Positions 48,936 to 60,323 of a stretch of DNA of 64,000 bases are shown here, one piece after another. The stretch lies in assembly GCA_011317545.1 (NCBI GenBank), contig WUJK01000002.1:310001-374000 (forward strand), read 5' to 3'. The position numbers and the translations under genes are program-made. The notes below the pieces were generated by a model, which was not told where the DNA came from, ran no database searches, and saw only the letters and a list, made by a program, of their open reading frames with translations. This stretch comes from Coniella vitis (Eukaryota; Ascomycota; Sordariomycetes; Diaporthales; Schizoparmaceae). Position 1 is the first letter of the stretch; each line of letters begins with the position of its first letter.

Positions 48936-49484
48936 TCAGATCTGCAGCGCAACCCCCATAAAGAATGACCCAGACAATAGAGCCCAGACAGTGACGGCGG
49001 CCACCATGACTCCTCGGAACGTGGGGACCATTCCAGCTGCCGCGTTGGAGCTGCTCGATGCCGTGGACGACGATCCGGTCGAAGTTCCGCTCGCTGTGCC
49101 CGCAGCACCGGCACTCGCACTTTGACTTGCGCTCGCAACAATGCTTGCACCACTCGCCAGACGAGCAGACGTCGTCGCGCTGGCAGTGGCGTTGCTCACG
49201 TCGTTACAAAACACTTGGCTGTCGAGGGCGCCATGCGAGGCCAGACAGTCGGTCAGGCTTGTGATGTCTTGATCTTCCGCCAGGCAGTACAGCCCGCAGT
49301 TATTCTCGTACGAGACTACGTCGGCTGGACCACAGCAGGCCGACATGACATCGGTATGGTTTCCACCATACGGAATGGCACATGCGGCATCCTGTGTCGG
49401 GATTTCGTAGAGAAGTGAGCCACAGCCCGTAGCGCTGGCTGCGGCCGAGGTGGCTGTGCCAGTTGGAGTGGCGGTGGACGACAT
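48936..49484 (-). CDS. Ser/Thr/Ala-rich GPI-anchored-type surface protein, 182 aa
   Basis: The start MSSTATPTGTATSAAAS at 49484 is preferred over upstream in-frame ATGs (to 49697), whose translation is not protein-like. The core (about residues 20-105) is Cys-rich: CGSLLYEIPTQDAACAIPYG, HTDVMSACCG, YENNCGLYCLAEDQD, LTDCLASHG, VFCND. It is followed by a Ser/Ala/Thr-rich linker of about 50 residues and a C-terminal hydrophobic segment (VMVAAVTVWALLSGSFFMGVAL), as in GPI-anchored or single-span wall proteins. The same architecture is common in Pezizomycotina hypotheticals, which also lack a classical N-terminal signal peptide. Function unknown. The GPI synthesis gene nearby is probably coincidence. 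Confidence 0.8.
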   Translation of the reverse strand: MSSTATPTGTATSAAASATGCGSLLYEIPTQDAACAIPYGGNHTDVMSACCGPADVVSYENNCGLYCLAEDQDITSLTDCLASHGALDSQVFCNDVSNATASATTSARLASGASIVASASQSASAGAAGTASGTSTGSSSTASSSSNAAAGMVPTFRGVMVAAVTVWALLSGSFFMGVALQI

Positions 49485-50748
49485 TGTATGGAGATGAACG
49501 GACGACTTTGTGACGAAGGTATGGCTTGTCGTATTTAGAGATTGTACATTTGCATAAGAGTTCTTTAGGACTGTGCGGTCGCCAAAGGATGAAGAGATAC
49601 GAGGTGAAAGTTGGAGACTGGGAAACAAAACCACTTTTGGGGGACTGGCGATTATCATTCTTATTATGGATTCGTGAACCCGTGTTTTCAGGGCCATCAG
49701 CCAATTTGGGATTGTGGTTGGTTGGCTTGGCCAAAACGCCAGCCTCTGGCCGCATAAAGTACAGGCTCAGCCAACGAACAGCCACCGCATCAAGTACACC
49801 GCCAGTATTATTAGGCAGTCACAAGCATCCTGGCGGTTTGTTGGTCTTGTGTAACCCAGTAAGCTTCATCTTTTTCGCAGTTGGTGACTGAAAAACCCTC
49901 GTATTTGTGTGCCTAGACCCGCCCGTCTTTCAGGAGATCCCAAGACAGCGTTGAACCATCAGATAACAGTAGTGGAGGGAAACATGGATTTCTCGTCGAT
50001 AATCCCCGTCCCAACATCTGGCTTCATGTTGCTCCTCTTTTGAGACAGTTGCCCTCTAAATTTCACAACGTGGCTCAAAGATAATCAACTACCATTAACA
50101 GTAAACCAACCACGATAGTTAGGTTTACAAAAATGCTTGCAGCGCACACCCGTGGATCATTGTTGCCAACCAAGATCTGCGCAGCACAGTCGAGATGTAA
50201 GTAAACGCCCAAGGGTTGTACTTTCGCGCTCGATATTCTCCAGTGGCTTCCGCATAGCACTGAAGAAGTTCGTCAGAAGGACAACAGGTGGGATATGAGC
50301 GTAGAGCGCAGTAGAATGGTGTCTCAGAACAGCATTCCCACGAAGTTCCAATCTGCTTGCGTAATTCCCTTGGTGCTATGCAGCTTATGACCGCAGTGGT
50401 AGAGCAGATAAATATTGTGAAGCTGCCGCAGCACTTGAACGTTGCACAGATGCTGTGCAACAGAAAACTGGCCATGGCAGCCAGCACTAAGCAACGATGT
50501 CTACTGAGAATGCAGCCCTCGGCTTCGACATTCGACATCCGTAACCCAACAGCCCCCCTTTTGCGCCAGGATTTCTCAATATGCGCTTCGCACGGGACAG
50601 GCGTCTCGCATCGCGAAGACACCCTAGCTCAAACATCGCAGACAGATGCGAGAGCTGACTTCTTGTCCGGATACATGCACTGAAGAAGCAGTTCAGAGGC
50701 ATTTGGCTTATCAGGCACGCCATCTCTTTTCTTACTTGTTTGCATGGT
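49485..50748. other. Intergenic, one doubtful cysteine-rich frame
   Basis: About 1.26 kb between two minus-strand genes. The only frame worth noting is minus-strand 50125-50622, whose part from about 50475 down reads as a Cys-rich, partly hydrophobic peptide (FLLHSICATFKCC, SWECCSETPFYC, YPTCCPSDELLQC). An adjacent frame ends with a membrane-like FVNLTIVVGLLLMVVDYL (about 50080-50135). They could only be joined by an intron of about 30 bp, too short for this organism. I therefore do not call a gene. Confidence 0.4.
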
Positions 50749-52279
50749 TCAACGTCCCGGTCTTTGTCTGTCCTTGGTTTCCTCAACCAGAACCTTTCTC
50801 GGCCATTCAGCTGCAATGTCAATATTCTCCCTGGGTGCGATCCATTCCAGGAACAGGAAGAAGATGTAATCAATGACAACGCAAAGGCAAAAGAGCTTCC
50901 CTGCCCAGATGCCGCAGCCGTAATACCTTTTGAGCCGATCAATAAGCGCAAAATCCCTCTGGATCCCACCTCGACCTCTGCCAGCTGCCGTGCCCATGCT
51001 GGCTGCGTTGTAGAATTCAGACTCGTCAATGTCGCCCGAGATGCCCTTGTAGACGCGTTCAGTGCGTTTGGCGATGTCTGTCCACGAGTACATTTTCTTG
51101 ATTTCCTCGTGAAAGCGTTCTGTGCGCACCGTATTGGCTCGAATGTCTGCGATGGCTTTGCCAGTGGCAGCAACCAGGTCGTCCTCCTCGGGTTTGGCAA
51201 ACTGCGTCATGTATCCCGGTAGAACCTCGGGGATTCCACCGACCTGTGTGCAGACAACATACAAGCCGCAGCTGGCTGCCTCGACAATGACCGTGCCGAA
51301 GGCTTCAGTCAGAGAAGGGTGCAGATAGATGTGTCCTCTGACCATGACATCGCGAACCTCCTCGTGGCGAACAGAGCCTAGCATCTCTACTCGATCCTGC
51401 AAGACATTCTGTTCAATCATTTGCTCCAGGTCGATGGCTTTGGGACCAGAGCCAGCGATTATGAAGCGCGTGTTGGGATTATTCTCGAGGATGCGAGGAA
51501 TCGCAGCCACAAGGAGGTCAATGCCCTTGTTGTAAAAGAGGCGTGAGATGACAACAATGGTTACAAAGTCACGTGGACCGAGACGGTGTGCTGGGACCGG
51601 ATAATGATCACTGTTGTGCTTGGAGCTGCCAGAGCCTTCAGATGTCGGATCGAGAGGCCGGAAATTGTCGGCGACAACAGCGTTGGGAATGGCCGATACC
51701 ATCAGGGGATCAAGTGAGGCACGCAGGACAGTATTCTCTTTGCTGCGGGTTGCCTGTCAGCTGAGTTCGCAAGGCGGAAGCATACCGATTGCCGTACCTG
51801 GTGTTGCTCACACAAATTACATGGTCCACATCGCTAAGCGTGAACTTGAGCAACTTGTTAGTGAGAATGCTAGCAGCGTCTGCGAATCCAAACAGGGAGT
51901 GGTCGGTAAAGACGGTGCGGATGCCCATGGTGCGAGCATGCAGTGTTGCTTCCCAGCACAGGCTGCTGAGGGAGGCATGCCCATGTACAATGTTGATCTG
52001 TTCTCTGATGACAATGTTGCGAAAGATGGGGAAGAAGGAGAAGACGGTCGGCAGGGTGGCGGAACGGTAGATGACCCAGAAGGGCACGTAGTAGACCTTG
52101 AGGCCGTTGGTAAGGTAGCGAATGCCCTTGCGGTCATCGTAGGCGTGGGTGATGACGACTACTTTGTGACCTCGGTCAATGAGGCGCTGAGATAGCTGGT
52201 AGATGTGACTTTCGACGCCTCCAGGTTGAGGGAAGAAGAAGTCGCTGACCATCGCGATATTGTACGTGGGCTTCGACAT
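50749..52279 (-). CDS. gpi3: GPI-GlcNAc transferase catalytic subunit (PIG-A/Spt14), 491 aa
   Basis: Two exons: 52279-51798 and 51742-50749; the 55-bp intron splits a Ser codon and restores VSNTSKENTVLRASLDP. It is a GT4-family glycosyltransferase: MVSDFFFPQPGGVESHIY at the N-terminus, HGHASLSSL, FTDHSLFGF, VISRLFYNKGIDLL, and the E-x7-E motif in EAFGTVIVE. A C-terminal membrane segment (LFCLCVVIDYIFFLFLEWI) precedes a short tail, as in PIG-A. It transfers GlcNAc from UDP-GlcNAc to phosphatidylinositol on the cytosolic face of the ER, the first step of GPI anchor synthesis, as part of the GPI-GnT complex. The gene is essential in fungi and no lesion is seen. It is divergent from dbp6. Confidence 0.95.
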
Positions 52280-52737
52280 CTTGCCAGCGTTCTCAGAGCA
52301 GGATTTGGGCGAGACGATGCAGTTGCGCTCACTTGATGACCGCTTCGGAAGCCTGTCTCCTCATATCAATTGCTTGCAAGTCATTGCGCGCCTTGCGTGG
52401 TTCGTGGATGGCCAGCAATGTTCGCGATGTGTGTGGAGATGAAATGAGCTCTAGGGATCCAAAGAGGTACTCCGGTACCTGCAGGGCCGCTAACTTTACG
52501 TAAACACTCTACATGGATTATGCCGGTGGCTGCTATGGTGGAGCATACCCCCGTGTCGCTAGTTTTGATAAGGCATCTGATAGTGAAGGCGGTCAAATCT
52601 TCACTGTGGCAGAACGAGTCTCTCCAAAAAATTGGCGATGCGGCACGCCCAGCTTTGCTATAACACGCCCAGTAGCAGACCTTGGCCCAAGACTCACCTG
52701 GGCACTGAGCTCGAAACACTCACTGAATCCAGCGACA
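52280..52737. promoter_or_regulatory. Divergent promoter region of gpi3 and dbp6
   Basis: 458 bp between the start codons of two divergent housekeeping genes; it must hold both promoters and 5' UTRs. The upstream in-frame extension of dbp6 (from 52513) is considered leader sequence. No clear TATA box. Confidence 0.6.
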
Positions 52738-55488
52738 ATGTATGCGCGATACATACCAAAGGCCAAGCCTTCCCAGGCGGCGGCTTCACATCCTGATCAA
52801 GAGCCGTCTGTCTCCACGGTGCCAGTGGCTGCGCCCGTCCCAGCAATACCCTACTCCCGATACGTCCCGTCGCCCAGAAATTCGCACGCCTCTTTTGTAT
52901 CGACGCCTGCAACAAATTCTGCAGCACAGCGCACTGCTCCAACCTCCAAGACCCATCTCAATGCCGCTGCGATTCCTCCTCCCGAATCGCTGCCTCCCAA
53001 AATCGTCTTCAACTACGACGACGGCGACGATGACATACCATCTCCCCCGAAGAAGCGCAAGCTTGACAGCCCGGAAGCCACGCAGCCAACAGCCAAGACC
53101 AGCTCCTCCGTCGATACACCAAGCCAGGTAGCAGATGATGCTCCGAAGGCGAAGAAGGACAAGAAAGATAAGAAGGATAAGAAGGACAAGAAACGCAAGA
53201 GCGAAGACAGCAAGAGCCGCACAAAGGGCAAAGGCGAGAGCAAAGACGGGCAGACATCACGAACACACGGACAAAACGAGAAATCGGGCAGTGGCGAACA
53301 GTTCGTTTTCGGCTTCGAGAACGACTCTGTTGCACCTGAGCATGGCCATGACGAAGAAATGCGTGATGCCCAGGCTGAGGGCGCCGCGATGTCGGGAAGG
53401 ATGTCCTCCTCAGATCAGCAGGGAGACGAGAACAAGGGTTCAGATGTTGACATGACAGAATCCACAAGACATGATTCAACTCTGCGAGCTAGTGGGCGCA
53501 GGAACGTTGATGGTGTACCCGCGAGACATAAGGCTGTGCTTGACAAGGCTGCCAAGTCCATAAAGAAAGCCCAGAAACCCGCCGATCCCGAGGGCGAGGG
53601 CAAGGCCGAAGACGAGGAAGAAGGGACTGAAGCTGTCGAAGCCCAAGGCCTCGAACCGCTGCCCCAACCAGCACCTGTCTCTCTAGAAGAGCTCAAGCCT
53701 GCGTACGAGACGCTTCCCTCGTGGATCGCTAATCCTCTACGTGTTTCACCTCAGGCCAGGTCACCTTTCACCGATCTGGGTATAATCAGTGAGGTTGCTG
53801 TTAAACTGGGTGCCAAGGGCTACAAGGACGCGTTCGCAGTTCAAACTGCAGTCATACCGCTTCTTCTACCGTCCCCCGACCGACGAAAGGACGTCGTCGT
53901 GGCCGCTGCGACCGGCTCGGGCAAGACTTTGTCATATGTGCTTCCCATGGTGCGAGATATCAGTCAAGGCACAATTACACGGCTGCGCGGGCTGATTGTG
54001 GTTCCAACCCGGGAACTTGTGATGCAAGCCAAAGAGGTCTGCGAGGTATGCGCTGGCGCATTGGCAGGGCCCGGCCGCAAGACGGTCAAGGTTGGCATCT
54101 CAATGGGCAACAAGCAGTTCGAGCAGGAACAAGCAGATCTTGTCGTTGAGCAGCAGCGATTCGACCCTGCGGGCTACCAGCAATGGCTCCGGCAAACTTT
54201 CGGCAAGACCTTGGACGCAAGCATCTTTGATGATGTTCCTACCCCCCTTGTGGACCACGTCATGGACTACACTTCGAAAGTCGACATTCTGATCTGTACA
54301 CCTGGTCGGCTTGTCGATCATATCAAACGTACGCCTGGTTTTTCTCTGGATTATGTCCGCTGGCTGGTCGTGGATGAAGCCGACAAACTGCTTGCTCAGA
54401 CATTCCAGAATTGGCTTCCTGCGGTTATGCCTCTGCTGGAGACCACCAACAAGCCAGGTGCTAGGGATTTCCCCGATTCAAACAAGAGTGGGGTACAAAA
54501 GGTCATCCTCAGTGCGACTATGACCAGGGACCTCACTCTGCTCAACGGACTCAAACTCTTCCGCCCCAAGCTGGCTGTACTCGAGGGTGTCGCAGACAGT
54601 ACTCCTTTGGAGCAGGACAACAGGACTGAACACGTTCTCCCAGAGAAGTTGGAGGAATTTGCGATCAAGATTCGTGATCCAGAGCTCAAGCCCCTCTACC
54701 TTGTGGAGCTGCTTGGAAACGCTTGTTCTGGGTCACCGAATGGGCCCAACGAAGACACTCGCAAGCCCGGAGCCGACGATGATGACAGCGACTCTTCGTC
54801 GGCAGACGACTCGGATCCAGACTCTGACACCTCCAGCAGTGAGGACGAGTCGGATAGCGAGTCAGAAGAGTCTGATGTCGATGACGCCAAACAAAGTCCC
54901 CAGAGTGAGAGTGGGCGGGGCGCAACGTCCAAGAAGGCCTCCTTCCACTCAACGGCCCTCATCTTCACTAAGTCCAACGAGACAGCTGTCCGTCTCTCCC
55001 GGCTGCTCTCCCTCCTTTCTCCCAACCTGGCGCCTATCATTGGCACTCTGACCTCCACCACGCGCACCTCCCAACGGCGCAAGACTCTGCGCGCCTTCGC
55101 CACGCACAAGCTACGCATCCTGGTGGCCTCCGACCTCGTGGCGCGTGGTATCGACCTGGCTGATCTTGACCACGTCATCAACTACGACATGCCGACCAGC
55201 GTGGCATCCTACGTCCACAGGGTCGGCCGTACGGCAAGAGCCAACAGACAAGGAAAGGCTTGGACCCTATTCACCAAGACAGAGGCCGGATGGTTCTGGA
55301 CCGCTATTGCAGGCAAGGGTGAGAGCAAAAGCCAAAGCGCTGCCGGGTCTGGCTATATCAAGAGAAGCACCAAGGTTGAAGACTTCAAAATACCGGATCG
55401 GTGGGATGAGGACAAGACTGCTCACTTTGAGAGCACACTGGAGAAATTGGGCAAGGAAGCCAACGAGATGCGAAGAAAGCGACGGTAG
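52738..55488 (+). CDS. dbp6: DEAD-box RNA helicase Dbp6, ribosome biogenesis, 916 aa
   Basis: Intronless. The start MYARYIPKAKP at 52738 is chosen because Dbp6 orthologues begin MYARY; the frame is open further upstream. The N-terminal third is low-complexity with a Lys-rich KDKK repeat (about residues 137-156) and acidic patches. The helicase core follows: Q motif FAVQTAVIP, motif I AATGSGKT (about 390-397), Ia PTRELV, Ib TPGRLVDH, motif II DEAD (546-549), motif III SAT (592-594), motif V ARGIDL, motif VI HRVGRTAR (827-834). An acidic Asp/Ser-rich insertion (about 680-716) separates the two RecA lobes. Dbp6 acts in the nucleolus in early 60S subunit assembly. Complete, no lesion. Confidence 0.93.
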   Translation: MYARYIPKAKPSQAAASHPDQEPSVSTVPVAAPVPAIPYSRYVPSPRNSHASFVSTPATNSAAQRTAPTSKTHLNAAAIPPPESLPPKIVFNYDDGDDDIPSPPKKRKLDSPEATQPTAKTSSSVDTPSQVADDAPKAKKDKKDKKDKKDKKRKSEDSKSRTKGKGESKDGQTSRTHGQNEKSGSGEQFVFGFENDSVAPEHGHDEEMRDAQAEGAAMSGRMSSSDQQGDENKGSDVDMTESTRHDSTLRASGRRNVDGVPARHKAVLDKAAKSIKKAQKPADPEGEGKAEDEEEGTEAVEAQGLEPLPQPAPVSLEELKPAYETLPSWIANPLRVSPQARSPFTDLGIISEVAVKLGAKGYKDAFAVQTAVIPLLLPSPDRRKDVVVAAATGSGKTLSYVLPMVRDISQGTITRLRGLIVVPTRELVMQAKEVCEVCAGALAGPGRKTVKVGISMGNKQFEQEQADLVVEQQRFDPAGYQQWLRQTFGKTLDASIFDDVPTPLVDHVMDYTSKVDILICTPGRLVDHIKRTPGFSLDYVRWLVVDEADKLLAQTFQNWLPAVMPLLETTNKPGARDFPDSNKSGVQKVILSATMTRDLTLLNGLKLFRPKLAVLEGVADSTPLEQDNRTEHVLPEKLEEFAIKIRDPELKPLYLVELLGNACSGSPNGPNEDTRKPGADDDDSDSSSADDSDPDSDTSSSEDESDSESEESDVDDAKQSPQSESGRGATSKKASFHSTALIFTKSNETAVRLSRLLSLLSPNLAPIIGTLTSTTRTSQRRKTLRAFATHKLRILVASDLVARGIDLADLDHVINYDMPTSVASYVHRVGRTARANRQGKAWTLFTKTEAGWFWTAIAGKGESKSQSAAGSGYIKRSTKVEDFKIPDRWDEDKTAHFESTLEKLGKEANEMRRKRR

Positions 55489-56034
55489 GCGGGACATGGT
55501 GTCCTGTTCTGGAGTTATTAGAGGCTTGTGGGCAAGACTCTCACCGTCGTTGACAGATTACGGGCTGCAAATCGGATTTCCTCGATGGTTGGACAGAGCG
55601 GAGACATGCAGTGTGGTTCATACGCCCCGTTACAGCAAGCATGTGGACGACTGTATCACTCCTTGCGGTGATGTGGGCTACGCAGGACGAAAGCAGGAGA
55701 CAATACGAAATAATAAGAGCCCCTCCGACAGACAACTTGTCCGACTTGAAACGTGCGCTACCGTGGAGTGCATTTAGACTCTCTGCGATCGACAAGCGGC
55801 TCTTTATCACCTGAATGCATTTATGACGTAAAACAAGCCCCACGTGTAAGAGGGGAACTGCACACGTCTCACTTACAACATGCGAGACTGCAGCCCTTTT
55901 TCTTCGTCCCTGATATTGATTCCGTTGGTATATAAAGACACAAACCCTTGCGCAGAGTACTGGATTGCGTGCCCTGATTCGATACAGTGATCTTAGAAGC
56001 CATCTAACATAATCCACTGCATTGCGAGCCTGCT
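55489..56034. other. Intergenic: 3' end of dbp6 and GH2 promoter
   Basis: 546 bp. A TATA-like box lies near the right end and is listed separately. No gene seen. Confidence 0.6.
55929..55936 (+). promoter_or_regulatory. TATA box of the GH2 gene
   Basis: TATATAAA about 100 bp upstream of the ATG at 56035, a normal distance for fungal TATA promoters. Confidence 0.55.
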
Positions 56035-58146
56035 ATGGCTCTGCAACCATACCCGCGTCCCGACTTTGAGCGGCCGAGTCTCAACTGGACCTCGCTCAAC
56101 GGACCGTGGGATTTCTATTTCGACGACGAGGACGAGGGTCTTGCTGGCGACTGGCCACTGTCTGGGCCTCCAGATTCTTTAAAACGCACCATCCATGTTC
56201 CATATGTGTTCCAGTCGCCCGCCTCTGGCATCAATGAGCGCGCTGCCCACGAGGTGCTGTGGTATCAACGTATCATCCAAGACATTCGAGGTGAGACCGC
56301 CAAGTCGAATGGGCACCGGCTCTTGTTACGATTCGGAGCCGTCGACTACGAGGCCACTGTGTGGGTGAACGGCGAGCTTGTGGGCAGCCACCGAGGGGGC
56401 CACGTGCCGTTTGAGCTCGACATCACCACCGCACTCAAGAGAGCGAACAGCAGCGAGGCTCGCCTCACCCTTCGCATCCGCGACTCGCCGTACGATCTCA
56501 CCCAGCCTCGGGGGAAACAATATTGGGGACCAGAGCCGGAAAGTATCTTCTACACCCCAAGCAGCGGCATCTGGCAAAACGTCTGGCTCGAGAGCGTCCC
56601 TGCCGTACGCATTGGCGACAGCAGCGCAGGCACAGTTCTGCGCTCGAATGACATTGGCAGCGGCAGGCTCTACGCCAAAATTGCCGTTGTAGGTCGCAGA
56701 ACGCAGCAACCTTGTGCGGTCGAAGTGGCGGCTTCGTTCTTGGGGATTGACGTGGCCAGTGTGCGAGAGGACTTGTCCAAGGACAGGAGCTGTGCTACGT
56801 TGGAGTTGGACATGCGCCTGCCAGAGGATGGTTTCGACAGAGTGGCTGGCACGCTAGCCAAGGACGAGAGTGTTTGGCGTAATGGCGTTGCCCTCTGGTC
56901 GCCTGAACATCCTCTGCTCTACGATCTGACGATCCGTCTCTTCGACTCGGCTGGGAAGACGCTGGACGAGGTGCAGACCACCACGGGTATGCGTAACATT
57001 GACTGGCTCAGGGGCGATGGGACCTTCCGTCTCAACGACCAGCCCGTCTTTCAATCACTGTGTTTGGACCAAGGCTACTGGCCCGACACTTTCATGACGC
57101 CGCCGTCGGCCCAAGCCTTGAAGGAGGACATTGAGCTGGCAAAGAAGGTCGGCTTCAACGGCTGTCGGAAGCACCAAAAGGTCGAGGACCCGGTCTTTCT
57201 GTACTGGGCCGACAGGTTGGGATACCTCGTCTGGGGCGAGATTGCCAACGCATACGAGTTCAGCGATGAATACGTCGAGCGTTTCAACGCCGAGTGGACA
57301 GAGGTCGTCAAGCGGGATGTCAACCACCCATCCATTGTGGCCTGGACGCCCGTCAACGAGAGCTGGGCCTATCCAAAGCTGCAAGAGAATTCGCAAGCGG
57401 GCATCGACCAGCGCAACCACATCCGCCAGCTGTACTACCTTACCAAGTCTCTGGACGCAACACGGCCCATCAACGACAACTGCGGCTGGGAGCACGTCGT
57501 GACCGATCTGAGCACCTTCCACGACTATGCAGATGGGCCTGAACTCGAAAAGGTCTGCTCCACGCTGCCGGGCATTATCCACAGGACCATCCCCGATAGA
57601 CGGCCAATGTTTGTCGGGCCCATCTACGGGCCGAATGCCATCGTCCTCGACCCGGCCACCCAGCACAAATCTGGAGCCCCCGTGATATGCAGTGAGTTTG
57701 GAGGCGTCAACATTGCGCCAGCCACGGGCGGGGGCACGGGCAAGAAGTTTAGCACGGAAGATTGGGGATATACCACGGCAAGGGACCCCGAGGACTTGCT
57801 ACAGCGAATTCAGAGGCTGGTTCTTGGTGTAGTCGGGGGCGGACACTGCTGTGGGCTCGTTTACACTCAGCTGTAAGATGAACCTCGACATAGGACTTTG
57901 CGCACTGCAGATTGGAAGATATGAGTGACTGACTTATTCACTTGCTGCAGGACCGATATCGAGCAAGAGGTCAATGGTGTGTATTCGTTTAACCGCGAGG
58001 CCAAAATCGACCCCGCCAAGCTCAAGGACATCTTTGATCAGGGCGCTCGTACATATCTAGAGCGGCACAAGTCTGGCTCTGCTGTGCTTTCCTCGCAGGC
58101 AAGCCCAGAGTCTGCACTGCCAACTGGCGTGGCCAAGCCGTCGTGA
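56035..58146 (+). CDS. Glycoside hydrolase family 2 protein, 677 aa
   Basis: Two exons: 56035-57872 and 57951-58146; the 78-bp intron (GTAAGA...CAG) restores YTQLTDIEQEVNGVYSFNR. Domains in order: a sugar-binding jelly roll (WTSLNGPWDFYFDDE, WYQRII, VWVNGELVGSHRGGHVPFE), an immunoglobulin-like middle domain (about residues 200-320) and a TIM barrel. The acid/base Glu is in PVNESW and the nucleophile Glu in CSEFGG. The family includes beta-galactosidases, glucuronidases and mannosidases; the exact substrate cannot be read. There is no signal peptide, so it is probably intracellular. The short C-terminal tail is Ser/Ala-rich and unlike the core. Complete. Confidence 0.9.
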
Positions 58147-58964
58147 TATAACCACTCTTGCCTCTCCCAAGCTGTGTGGGTCAAATAAATGAGCCTGAGG
58201 GCCAGGATGACGGTCCACAGAGTAACGATTAGTAGGGACCATCGACTCTAGGTACTGATGACAGCGAGAACGTGCTAGCAGTCTATTGCTAGAGCACTTG
58301 TTCTTGTGCCATTGCGACCTAAGCCATAGTACAGCTTTTCTCTAGACCTGAGCTTGAGCGATCAAATGGCGAGCACATCGTAATCTGGAGCTTTATCAAA
58401 ATGCAAGTACTTTCAAGACAATGAGTCGAACCATATGGCTCGAAGGCGGCTCTCAGTCTTTTACCGAGCAAAGAGAGGATAATCATAGGATATAATCTTT
58501 CAAGCCACAAGTTCAGCTCATTCTCAATACGTGGCAGTTGTGTCAGTTCATACTGCAGTCAGTATAGATACTATCCACCAATATCGCGGAATATTCATTC
58601 CGTCCCGTCTCAGCAGGCGTAGGGGCTTGTTGGGCTACCAAAACAAAACAGCAAAGCCGCTATCACCTGGATGATAGAACCACTCTAGCGCTCTCTAACC
58701 CCCTATCGGGTCCATGCCCCCCTCACCACGCTTCTTTTACATAGAACATCATCTCGCAAAAGAAACAGCAGTAAACATTCTCGGGAACGTCGTCAAATCT
58801 TCACCTCCCTCCAACAGAACTCCTCTGAGCTCCTTTGCTCTCTCACACACTCCTGAGCCTTGAATAACTGCTCCTTGACAAACCCCCACTACCTTTTTAG
58901 CACCTCCTCTCGTCTCGGCATTACCGTTGCTGTTTGCCCCCTGGCTTTTCTCGAGCAAAAAGCC
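58147..58964. other. Intergenic: atl1 promoter and leader
   Basis: 818 bp between two plus-strand genes. A CT-rich tract at about 58795-58860 sits 100-170 bp before the atl1 ATG, as often seen near fungal transcription starts. Nothing else recognised. Confidence 0.55.
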
Positions 58965-59665
58965 ATGGCTCGCTCCGACGAGGCCGAAGCCTTCTTCCAC
59001 GCCGTCTACACGGCCGTGCAGGAAATCCCCCACGGCAAGGTGACCAGCTACGGTCACATTGCAAAGCTTATAGGAACTCGTACGTTCTCTGCTCCTTTTT
59101 CTGTACTTAGGTCCCTTGTTGTTATCTGCTAAATCCCCGGGCTTACACTTCGTAATTCATCACTTGCCACGAAACCACTTCCTACAAAGTAAACCTCCAT
59201 AAATATATTTCAGAAGCGAGCGAGAGCTAACCAAAAAACAGCCCAGCGTCCTCGCCAAGTAGGCGTTTGTCTCAAACATCTCTCCCACGATCCCCAGGCA
59301 CGGTTCAACAACACCACGGTGCCTTGGCAAAGAGTCATCAACGCAAAGGGGATAATATCACCTAGGTACGAGCCTTATAGCCCTCGAAAACCCGGCTGAT
59401 CGATTTGGGGGAGATATCCCGTTTGCCTAGAAATTAATTTGATTAAAAAGAAAGAAAAAAGAAGAAGAAAAAGGCTAACTATAGGCCCCGTCATCAATGC
59501 CTTGACGTTAGGTCTCAACCTACAGGAACACTGAACCAAGCTGCTGCTCTCGAGGCCGAGGGTGTGACAGTGACGACGGGAGCGCTGGGCGAGCTGATGG
59601 TGGACTTTGCGGAATACGGCTGGTTCCCGAGTATTCTCCCGTCTGAAGAAGGCATGCAGGAATAG
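58965..59665 (+). CDS. atl1: Alkyltransferase-like protein Atl1, 130 aa
   Basis: Three exons: 58965-59079, 59242-59365 and 59512-59665; introns of 162 and 146 bp. The ATG in GCCATGG is chosen because MARSDEAEAFF matches the family start. The protein has the DNA-binding helix-turn-helix of O6-alkylguanine-DNA alkyltransferases (IPHGKVTSYGHIAKLIG, PRQVGVCLKHL) but PWQRV at 66-70 where active alkyltransferases have PCHRV, so the acceptor Cys is Trp. That is the hallmark of ATL proteins, which bind O6-alkylguanine without repairing it and hand the lesion to nucleotide excision repair. The last splice site is chosen to give SPRSQPTGTLNQAAALEAEG; an AG 13 bases further would break the frame. Convergent with the phosphatase gene. 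Confidence 0.92.
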
Positions 59666-60323
59666 CAACTCGATCTACGCGAGTCGCATCTGAAAACCTT
59701 TTGGCACATGTCTACATTCACCCCATATGAGGAGCTCAAAATGAGCTCGGGCAACGAGATCATCGAGTGAGCTGAAGAGACGTCATGAGCGGCACTTTGC
59801 GCAGGTCAATCACAGCCGACAGCACCACAAGTCACACCGCGAACAAGCATTCAAAGAAAGCATATTTATTTTATTATGACTGGAATGGTACAAGATTTGT
59901 ATATGCTCAAAACAACGCCAAAGCGACGGAATCAACACATATACAATGATCAGACTGACGCACTCGAATATATTGTCTACGGACACTTCACTGTATCACA
60001 GAGAAGGCGCTCAGCCGGCTTCATGAACGAAGCCAAAATCGTGTAAAGCGGCTGACAACGCAGGAAACCTAGCAACTTTATAATAGTTAGCCTCTGATAT
60101 CAACAAGTATATAGCGGCAATACAGAAAGCTCCAGGATTTTGGCGATCAGATAGCGGTTGAACAAGTGAATCAACATGAGGTTTTCAGAACAGGTCTGTG
60201 AACATTGATTTTCTCATCATTGCAAAAAAAGAAAGGCTTCCCATGACAAAAGGAAATAGAAACGTACCTTGAAGGTCAAAGAGTGACGCAGACGGTTGTA
60301 CATGAATGGCAAGCGGTTAGACC
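59666..60323. other. Intergenic between convergent genes
   Basis: 658 bp with the 3' UTRs of atl1 and the phosphatase. AT-rich but not RIPed. Nothing recognised. Confidence 0.6.

Noticed and set aside
50125..50622. Cysteine-rich minus-strand frame that could be a small secreted or tetraspan protein
   Set aside because: Its end does not join the nearby membrane-like segment without an impossibly short intron, and no family was recognised.
50487..51200. 237-codon minus-strand frame
   Set aside because: Shadow of the gpi3 coding exon in another frame.
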